Positions 5,940-11,161 of a stretch of DNA of 11,161 bases are shown here, in pieces. The stretch is from assembly GCA_009914645.1 (NCBI GenBank), contig VFLB01000142.1, forward strand, positions 1 through 11,161. The letters are read 5' to 3'. How positions within the stretch are numbered: the stretch's first letter is position 1; each line of letters starts with the position of its first letter. Under the pieces are notes generated by a model that did not search any database, was not told the DNA's origin, and saw only the letters and a list, made by a program, of their open reading frames with translations. This DNA comes from Synechococcaceae bacterium Bin_79_3 (GTDB lineage Bacteria; Cyanobacteriota; Cyanobacteriia; PCC-6307; Cyanobiaceae). Position numbers and translations under genes: made by a program.

Positions 5940-6911
5940 ATGGGGACACCACTGGGGGCTCGAGCAGAAGGTGAAAAACCTTTGGCTCGCCCTGCACAAT
6001 TACGCAGCACTTCCAAAACAAGTGGCCGATTGAGCACGGATTCAATCGGTTGGTATTTAAGCAATATTGGAAGGGTCCCTCTGCTCACTGCTGCAGAAGA
6101 AATCGAACTTGCCCACCAAGTGCAGCAGATGAAGCGACTGCTGGAAACAGTAGAAGCAGAGCGCACTCCAAGGCAGCGCCATCAAGTGCGAATGGGTTGC
6201 CGCGCAAGGGATCGAATGATGGCAGCCAACTTACGTTTAGTTGTTAGTGTTGCCAAAAAATATCAAAATCAAGGCCTTGAATTGCTTGATTTAGTTCAAG
6301 AGGGTGCGATTGGTTTAGAGCGGGCCGTTGATAAATTTGATCCGGCGATGGGATATAAATTCTCCACCTATGCCTATTGGTGGATTCGCCAAGGGATGAC
6401 CCGCGCTATTGATAACAGTGCCCGCACCATTCGCTTACCAATTCATATCAGCGAAAAGCTCTCCAAACTACGCCGTATTACAAGGGAACTTTCCCATCGG
6501 TTTGGACGCCAGCCAAACCGGCTCGAAATGGCCCATGCCATGGGTATGGAACCGGAGGAGCTGGAGGAGCTGCTTAGCCAAAGCGCCCCTTGCGCTTCCC
6601 TTGATGCCCATGCCAGAGGAGAGGAAGATCGCAGCACCCTTGGTGAATTAATTCCAGATCCAGCCAGTGGCGAACCGATGGAGGGGATGGATCGCCGCAT
6701 CCAAAAAGAACATCTCGGCACCTGGATTACCCAATTAAACGAAAGGGAGCAAAAAATTCTCAAATTACGCTTTGGCCTAGAGGGAAGCGAACCCCTTACC
6801 CTGGCTGAAATTGGTCGCCAGATCAATGTATCTCGGGAACGAGTGCGGCAATTAGAAGCAAAAGCAATACTTAAATTGCGATTGATCACCAACCAACAAC
6901 AAGCAGCCTAA
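5940..6911 (+). CDS. Group 2 (non-essential, RpoD-like) sigma-70 factor
   Basis: The protein has 323 residues from ATG 5940. A GTG at 5937 would add one residue; the SD-like GAGAGG at 5926-5931 is 8 nt before the ATG and favours it. Sigma-70 regions are in order: 1.2 (DSIGWYLSNIGRVPLLT, about 34-50), 2.1-2.2 (ANLRLVVSVAKKYQ to DLVQEGAIGLERAVDKFDP), 2.3-2.4 (YKFSTYAYWWIRQGMTRAID, 139-158), region 3 (IRLPIHISEKLSKLRRI, 164-180) and region 4 with its helix-turn-helix (LTLAEIGRQINVSRERVRQL, 286-305). The long region 1.1 of a primary RpoD is absent, and the spacer between 1.2 and 2.1 is short. That is the build of cyanobacterial group 2 factors, which recognise RpoD-like promoters and act in nutrient, light or circadian responses. 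It is followed 7 bp later by the phytol/dolichol kinase-family gene, suggesting co-transcription. Which of the several Sig paralogues it is cannot be fixed from sequence here. Confidence 0.93.
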   Translation: MGTPLGARAEGEKPLARPAQLRSTSKTSGRLSTDSIGWYLSNIGRVPLLTAAEEIELAHQVQQMKRLLETVEAERTPRQRHQVRMGCRARDRMMAANLRLVVSVAKKYQNQGLELLDLVQEGAIGLERAVDKFDPAMGYKFSTYAYWWIRQGMTRAIDNSARTIRLPIHISEKLSKLRRITRELSHRFGRQPNRLEMAHAMGMEPEELEELLSQSAPCASLDAHARGEEDRSTLGELIPDPASGEPMEGMDRRIQKEHLGTWITQLNEREQKILKLRFGLEGSEPLTLAEIGRQINVSRERVRQLEAKAILKLRLITNQQQAA

Positions 6912-6918
6912 TAATTAG

Positions 6919-7551
6919 GTGCTTACAGGTTTAGCGCTGATCACCGCTTGGTTAGGAGCTGTTTTTATTTTTGCTAGTTTAATAAGTAAGCGCTGGCCAC
7001 AACAACAAGAATTAAGCCGAAAGGTTGTGCATATCGGCACAGGCTTTGCTTTACCTATTGCTTGGGCTACTGAGATTCCAGTATCGCTTGCTCTTGCTGC
7101 TGCTGCACTAGCTAGCTCTTTAGCTCTAATAAATCATCGTTGGCGGCTTTTAGCTTCCATTGAAGATGTAGGACGTTTTAGCTATGGCACTGTTGCCTAC
7201 GGCGCTTCTATCACTATATTGCTTGCATTTTTTTGGCCGCAGCGGGCAGACCTTGTATGTGCTGCCGTTTTAACTATGGCCTTAGCTGATGGTTTAGCTG
7301 GCTTGCTTGGGGCTAATTTCTCCTCTCATCGCTGGCGAATATTTGGGCAAACAAAATCAATCATTGGCACCGCCACCATGGCTCTAGTAACACTGCTGGT
7401 GTTAGCCCTACTCCTACCCAATTTGCCGTGGCATGTAGTGATTGCAATCGCCACCAGTGCAACTTTATTAGAACAATTCAGTTGGGCCGGCTTAGATAAT
7501 CTCACTGTGCCCTTACTTGTGGGCGTAATGGGCGCCTGGCTAAGGGGCTAG
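6919..7551 (+). CDS. Phytol/dolichol kinase-family membrane protein (VTE5/SEC59-like)
   Basis: This is a 210-residue integral membrane protein with roughly six to seven hydrophobic segments. Motifs of the CTP-dependent polyprenol kinase/CDP-alcohol family are present: ELSRKVVHIGTG near the N-terminus (31-42), ADGLAGLLG (123-131), FGQTKSIIGT (142-151) and a C-terminal LEQFSWAGLDNLTVPL (184-199). In plants and Synechocystis, VTE5 phosphorylates phytol freed from chlorophyll so that it can enter tocopherol or chlorophyll synthesis, and this is the most likely role. Family members are also annotated as dolichol kinase or phosphatidate cytidylyltransferase, so the substrate is inferred. The start is GTG 6919, 7 bp after the sigma stop, with little SD, consistent with translation coupled to the sigma gene. 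It ends 3 bp before the convergent aroG stop. Confidence 0.82.
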   Translation: MLTGLALITAWLGAVFIFASLISKRWPQQQELSRKVVHIGTGFALPIAWATEIPVSLALAAAALASSLALINHRWRLLASIEDVGRFSYGTVAYGASITILLAFFWPQRADLVCAAVLTMALADGLAGLLGANFSSHRWRIFGQTKSIIGTATMALVTLLVLALLLPNLPWHVVIAIATSATLLEQFSWAGLDNLTVPLLVGVMGAWLRG

Positions 7552-7554
7552 AAA

Positions 7555-8598
7555 TTAACCAACAGCTTCTGCCAATTGCTCCAATAGGGTTTCAGTAGTA
7601 GCAAGGTCGATGCAGGCATCAGTAATACTTTGCCCGTAGGTGAGCTGCGTAAGATCAACCGGAAGCTTTTGATTACCGGCCACTAGATGGCTTTCAAGCA
7701 TCACGCCCATCACTGCACTACCGCCTTGCTTTACCTGGGTTGCCACCGCTTCTAACACCTCCCCTTGGCGGCGGTAATCCTTATTTGAATTGCCATGGCT
7801 GCAATCCACCATCACCCGATGGGGCAAACCTGCTGCCTTCAACTGATTCTCAGCTGCAGAGATCGCCTCTGGATGATAGTTAGTGCCACTGCCACCACCC
7901 CTTAACACCAAATGACCATCTGGATTACCGGTGGTGGAAACAATGGCTGCATGGCCTTGGCGGTTGATGCCAAGGAAGTGATGGGGGCGAGAAGCGGCTT
8001 CCATTGCGTTAATTGCAACAGTGAGGCTGCCATCAGTGCCGTTTTTATAGCCAATTGGCATCGATAAACCAGAAGCCATCTCACGGTGAGTTTGGCTTTC
8101 AGTAGTGCGGGCGCCAATGGCGGTCCAGCTGATTAGATCAGCGATGTATTGGGGCACCACCGGATCAAGAAGTTCAGTGGCAGCAGGTAAACCACGTTCA
8201 GCAAACTGCAATAACAAATTGCGCGCTCGCCGCAAACCTGTATTGATGTCGTAGCTGCCATCGAGATGGGGATCGTTAATCAAACCTTTCCAACCAACGG
8301 TGGTACGCGGCTTTTCGAAATAAACCCGCATCACAATTTCTAAACTCGCCTGCAACCGCTCTCGGATTTGCACCAGGGCGCCTGCATATTCTTCCGCAGC
8401 ACCCAGGTCGTGAACAGAGCAGGGGCCAACGATAACTAGTAAACGACGATCTTCTCCCGCAAGGATGCGTTTGATCCGCGCTCGCGTGTTGCGAACAGTG
8501 AGGGCAGCCCTTTCGGTGAGGGGCATGTCGCTCTGCAAAATAACGGGAGCCACCAGTGGGCGGGTCTCCACCACATGCAGATCAGAGGTGGGCTGCAT
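7555..8598 (-). CDS. aroG: 3-deoxy-7-phosphoheptulonate (DAHP) synthase, type I alpha
   Basis: The enzyme condenses phosphoenolpyruvate and erythrose 4-phosphate to DAHP, the first step of the shikimate pathway. From ATG 8598 it has 347 residues (E. coli AroG 350); a GTG at 8628 would add ten. ATG 8598 puts the metal ligands at Cys60 (GPCSVHD), His268 (DCSHGNS), Glu302 (MLESHL) and Asp327, almost the E. coli numbers 61/268/302/326. Substrate-binding blocks are intact: FEKPRTTVGWKGLINDPHLD, ATELLDP, GARTTESQTHRE and GYKNGTDG. The N-terminal extension of about 40 residues before the barrel is the feedback-inhibition region of this class; whether Phe or Tyr is sensed is not clear. The gene is divergent from acnB across a palindrome-rich 71-bp spacer. 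Its stop lies 3 bp from the convergent kinase-family stop. The gene symbol stands for the AroF/G/H family. Confidence 0.96.
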   Translation of the reverse strand: MQPTSDLHVVETRPLVAPVILQSDMPLTERAALTVRNTRARIKRILAGEDRRLLVIVGPCSVHDLGAAEEYAGALVQIRERLQASLEIVMRVYFEKPRTTVGWKGLINDPHLDGSYDINTGLRRARNLLLQFAERGLPAATELLDPVVPQYIADLISWTAIGARTTESQTHREMASGLSMPIGYKNGTDGSLTVAINAMEAASRPHHFLGINRQGHAAIVSTTGNPDGHLVLRGGGSGTNYHPEAISAAENQLKAAGLPHRVMVDCSHGNSNKDYRRQGEVLEAVATQVKQGGSAVMGVMLESHLVAGNQKLPVDLTQLTYGQSITDACIDLATTETLLEQLAEAVG

Positions 8599-8603
8599 AA
8601 CGG

Positions 8604-8615
8604 GGCACAGGTGCC
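8604..8615 (-). repeat. Palindrome 1, between SD and ATG of aroG
   Basis: On the aroG strand GGCAC-CT-GTGCC forms a perfect 5-bp-arm inverted repeat. It lies between the best SD in the region, AAAGGAG (8624-8618), and ATG 8598. In linear form the SD is 19 nt from the start, too far. With the hairpin folded out the effective distance is 2 + 5 = 7 nt, which is optimal. Confidence 0.5.
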
Positions 8616-8625
8616 AGCTCCTTTG

Positions 8626-8639
8626 CACCCTAAAGGGTG
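8626..8639. repeat. Palindrome 2, CACCCT-AA-AGGGTG
   Basis: A perfect 14-bp dyad with 6-bp arms lies in the middle of the 71-bp aroG/acnB spacer. This is the position and size of a binding site for a dimeric regulator acting on two divergent promoters. It also overlaps the alternative GTG start of aroG (8628). It has no flanking U-run and is not a terminator. No known operator consensus is recognised. Confidence 0.5.
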
Positions 8640-8649
8640 AAGAATAGGA

Positions 8650-8662
8650 ACAAATAATTTGT
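8650..8662 (+). repeat. Palindrome 3, between AGGA and ATG of acnB
   Basis: ACAAAT-A-ATTTGT is a perfect 13-bp dyad. It directly follows an SD-like AGGA (8646-8649) and is followed by 7 nt before the acnB ATG. As RNA the stem would be AT-only and weak (5 bp, 3-nt loop), so a DNA-binding role is equally possible. The placement mirrors palindrome 1 in front of aroG. Confidence 0.45.
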
Positions 8663-8669
8663 ATCGCAG

Positions 8670-11161
8670 ATGCTCATCGCCTATCGCGCTGCCGCTAGTG
8701 CCCGTGAAGCCCTCGGTGTGCCCCCACTGCCACTTGATGCCGCGCAAACCCAGGCGCTTACTGAGTTATTGCAGCAACCACCCAAGGGGGAAGGCAGCTT
8801 CTTGCTCCAGCTGCTGAGTGAAAGGATCCCCCCTGGTGTGGATGAGGCGGCCTATGTGAAGGCCAGCTGGTTGGCAGCGGTAGCAAAAGAAGAACTAACC
8901 AGCCCCCTGGTGAGTTGTGAGGAGGCAGTGCAGCTGCTCGCCACAATGATTGGCGGCTACAACGTGGCAGCTCTGATTGAATTGCTATCACACCAAAAAC
9001 AAACCATTGCGGCAGCTGCAGCAGAAGCGTTGAGCGGCACGGTGCTTGTTTATGAGGCGTATCACGATGTAATGGAATTAGCAATTAGTAATAAATATGC
9101 AAAGCAGGTAGTTGATAGCTGGGCGGCAGCTGAATGGTTTAACAAAAAGGCGCCACTGGCGCAGGAAATAACCGTTCGGGTATTCAAGGTTGCAGGAGAA
9201 ACAAACACGGATGATTTATCACCTGCCACCCATGCAACTACCCGCCCTGATATTCCATTACATGCCCAAGCGATGCTGGAAACGCGAATGCCAGGGGGTT
9301 TAGCGGAATTAGCTAAATTAAAAGCAACGGGTAATCCAATTTGCTATGTAGGGGATGTAGTAGGCACTGGAAGTTCACGTAAATCAGCAATTAATTCGGT
9401 GTTATGGCACATTGGCAACAACATTCCCCATGTACCAAATAAACGTAGCGGAGGAGTAATTTTAGCAAATAAAATTGCACCGATATTTTTTAACACCGCT
9501 GAAGATTCAGGGGCATTACCTATTGAATGCGATGTTAGCCAATTAAATACAGGTGATTTAATCACAATACGGCCCCACGAAGGAACGATAGAGCGAGCGA
9601 TTGGAGAAAAAAATTGCGGAGAGATAATCGCTAGATTTGAATTAAAACCAACAACATTATGTGATGAGGTGCAGGCGGGCGGGCGCATACCACTATTAAT
9701 TGGTCGCGCCTTAACAGATAAAGTAAGAATGCAACTTGCTATGCCAATCTCTGATGTATTTATACGCCCAAAACCTACTATTGAAAGTACTAAGGGTTTT
9801 ACTTTAGCCCAAAAAATGGTGGGTAAAGCTTGTGGGCTTGATGGGGTGCGGCCCGGCAGCAGCTGCGAACCGTTGATGAGCACCGTTGGCAGCCAAGACA
9901 CCACAGGCCCGATGACCCGTGATGAATTAAAAGAATTGGCCTGCCTAGGGTTTTCTGCTGATTTTGTATTGCAAAGCTTTTGCCACACGGCTGCATATCC
10001 CAAGCCGGTAGATCTCAAAACCCATGCCGAATTACCAGATTTCATTGAATCCAGAGGGGGTGTGGCCTTGCGGCCAGGTGATGGCATCATCCACAGCTGG
10101 TTAAATCGCATGTTGCTGCCCGATTCCGTGGGAACCGGCGGTGATAGCCACACCCGTTTCCCATTGGGCATTTCATTTCCGGCCGGTTCCGGCCTGGTGG
10201 CTTTTGCAGCAGCGATCGGCGCGATGCCATTGGATATGCCCGAATCGGTGCTGGTGAAATTCAGCGGCTCTTTGCAACCCGGTGTAACCCTGCGGGATGT
10301 GGTGAATGCAATTCCCTATATGGCAATCAAGCAGGGGTTGCTAACAGTAGATAAAACAAACAAAATAAATATTTTTTCTGGCCGCATTATGGAAATTGAA
10401 GGGCTACCAGATTTAAAATTAGAACAGGCATTTGAATTAACTGATGCCACGGCAGAACGCAGCTGCGCCGGCAGCACAATCAAGCTGAGTATCGCAACTG
10501 TTAGCGAATACCTACGCAGCAATATTGCGCTACTAAATAATATGATTAGCAATGGCTATGGCGATAGCCGTAGTTTGCAGCGGCGGATTAAGGCGATGGA
10601 AGCATGGCTAGCAAATCCAGTGCTACTAGAAGCTGATCAGGATGCTGAATATGCAGCGGTGCTTGAAATCAACCTAGATCAAATCACTGAACCAATTCTT
10701 GCCTGCCCCAATGATCCAGATAATGTAAAAACCCTTAGTGAAGTAGCTGGCGATCAGATTGATGAGGTATTTATTGGCAGTTGCATGACAAATATTGGCC
10801 ATTACCGGGCCGCTGCAACCCTATTAAAAGACGAGGGGCTCAATGCAGCAAAGCTCTGGGTTTGCCCGCCTACCCGGATGGATGAAGCGATGTTAAAAGA
10901 GGAGGGCTACTACGCAATATTTGAAGCAAGTGGTGCCCGCATGGAAATGCCTGGATGCTCGCTATGCATGGGTAATCAAGCCAGGGTAGAAAATAACACC
11001 ACGGTATTTTCTACTAGCACCCGTAATTTCAATAACCGGCTTGGTGATGGCGCCCAGGTGTATTTAGGCAGCGCTGAATTGGCCGCTGTATGCGCTCAAC
11101 TCGGCAAGATTCCAACAAAAGAAATATATCTTGCGTTGGCAGCAAACAAAATAGACCCAAA
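8670..11161 (+). CDS. acnB: Aconitate hydratase B (bifunctional aconitase / 2-methylisocitrate dehydratase), 3' end missing
   Basis: AcnB interconverts citrate and isocitrate through cis-aconitate in the cytoplasmic TCA pathway, feeding 2-oxoglutarate synthesis for nitrogen assimilation in cyanobacteria. The frame is open from ATG 8670 (the first start after an in-frame stop) to the window edge, 830 codons; E. coli AcnB has 865, so about 35 are missing. Domains in order are the N-terminal HEAT-like domain ([20 protein letters not shown]), the swivel domain ([34 protein letters not shown]), then the catalytic core ([48 protein letters not shown]). The 4Fe-4S ligands are Cys705 (GSCMTNIGH), Cys763 and Cys766 ([10 protein letters not shown]), matching E. 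coli 710/769/772. A linker near residues 200-210 is shorter than in E. coli. I checked the frame line by line and found no break. Confidence 0.97.
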   Translation, partial: MLIAYRAAASAREALGVPPLPLDAAQTQALTELLQQPPKGEGSFLLQLLSERIPPGVDEAAYVKASWLAAVAKEELTSPLVSCEEAVQLLATMIGGYNVAALIELLSHQKQTIAAAAAEALSGTVLVYEAYHDVMELAISNKYAKQVVDSWAAAEWFNKKAPLAQEITVRVFKVAGETNTDDLSPATHATTRPDIPLHAQAMLETRMPGGLAELAKLKATGNPICYVGDVVGTGSSRKSAINSVLWHIGNNIPHVPNKRSGGVILANKIAPIFFNTAEDSGALPIECDVSQLNTGDLITIRPHEGTIERAIGEKNCGEIIARFELKPTTLCDEVQAGGRIPLLIGRALTDKVRMQLAMPISDVFIRPKPTIESTKGFTLAQKMVGKACGLDGVRPGSSCEPLMSTVGSQDTTGPMTRDELKELACLGFSADFVLQSFCHTAAYPKPVDLKTHAELPDFIESRGGVALRPGDGIIHSWLNRMLLPDSVGTGGDSHTRFPLGISFPAGSGLVAFAAAIGAMPLDMPESVLVKFSGSLQPGVTLRDVVNAIPYMAIKQGLLTVDKTNKINIFSGRIMEIEGLPDLKLEQAFELTDATAERSCAGSTIKLSIATVSEYLRSNIALLNNMISNGYGDSRSLQRRIKAMEAWLANPVLLEADQDAEYAAVLEINLDQITEPILACPNDPDNVKTLSEVAGDQIDEVFIGSCMTNIGHYRAAATLLKDEGLNAAKLWVCPPTRMDEAMLKEEGYYAIFEASGARMEMPGCSLCMGNQARVENNTTVFSTSTRNFNNRLGDGAQVYLGSAELAAVCAQLGKIPTKEIYLALAANKIDP

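Noticed and set aside
5822..6166. Minus-strand frame of 114 codons across the sigma start
   Set aside because: It crosses the sigma gene's leader and N-terminus, has serine/cysteine-rich composition and no family resemblance. The sigma reading explains the DNA better.
6443..6892. Minus-strand frame of 149 codons opposite the sigma gene
   Set aside because: It is opposite the conserved region 3-4 coding sequence and shows the serine/arginine-rich composition typical of an antisense shadow.
8599..8628. GTG start giving aroG ten more residues
   Set aside because: The ten residues are read through the SD and palindrome 1. Starting at 8598 aligns the metal ligands with E. coli AroG numbering.
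9344..10171. Long minus-strand open frame of 275 codons inside acnB
   Set aside because: It lies wholly opposite acnB, whose plus-strand frame is unbroken and matches AcnB throughout. The antisense product has low-complexity composition and no recognisable motif.

Overview
The window reads as a piece of a picocyanobacterial chromosome (Synechococcus/Cyanobium/Prochlorococcus lineage). The evidence is a group 2 sigma-70 factor, a phytol/dolichol kinase-family membrane protein, PPK1, an AroG-type DAHP synthase and AcnB packed closely together, which is an order I associate with this lineage. Base composition is moderate and many starts lack a clear Shine-Dalgarno (SD) sequence. The genus is inference; no rRNA or other marker is present.

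Layout. Positions 1-135 (minus) hold the first 45 codons of moaC (molybdenum cofactor synthesis), cut by the left edge. Head-to-head with it is an accessory, AT-richer module: a MNT-type nucleotidyltransferase (196-687, +) overlapping a HEPN-domain gene (678-1007, +). The HEPN gene seems to have lost its C-terminus, and part of the expected tail can be read in another frame to 1057. A guanine-deaminase-like zinc deaminase (1113-1622, +) follows. Its 3' end overlaps by 35 bp the convergent 2OG-Fe(II) oxygenase (1588-2232, -).

From 2296 to 7551 everything is on the plus strand: an MFS exporter and ppk1 (15 bp apart), a possible 36-codon small gene in a 266-bp gap, a group 2 sigma factor, and a VTE5-like phytol/dolichol kinase-family protein 7 bp after it. 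The sigma gene is preceded by nested and mutually exclusive inverted repeats that reach its ribosome binding site. aroG (7555-8598, -) converges on the kinase-family gene with a 3-bp gap. It diverges from acnB (8670-11161, +), which runs off the right edge about 35 codons short of its end.

Functionally the right half is core metabolism and regulation: entry to aromatic synthesis (DAHP synthase), the citrate-to-isocitrate step (AcnB), polyphosphate synthesis (PPK1), isoprenoid alcohol phosphorylation, and an alternative sigma factor. The left part, between moaC and the oxygenase, looks like the variable segment. The best candidates for undescribed biology are regulatory: the competing hairpins before the sigma gene, and the aroG/acnB spacer, where three short palindromes sit about 23 bp apart and both genes have a palindrome between an SD-like motif and the start codon. 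I saw no tRNA, rRNA, CRISPR array, insertion sequence or convincing intrinsic terminator.
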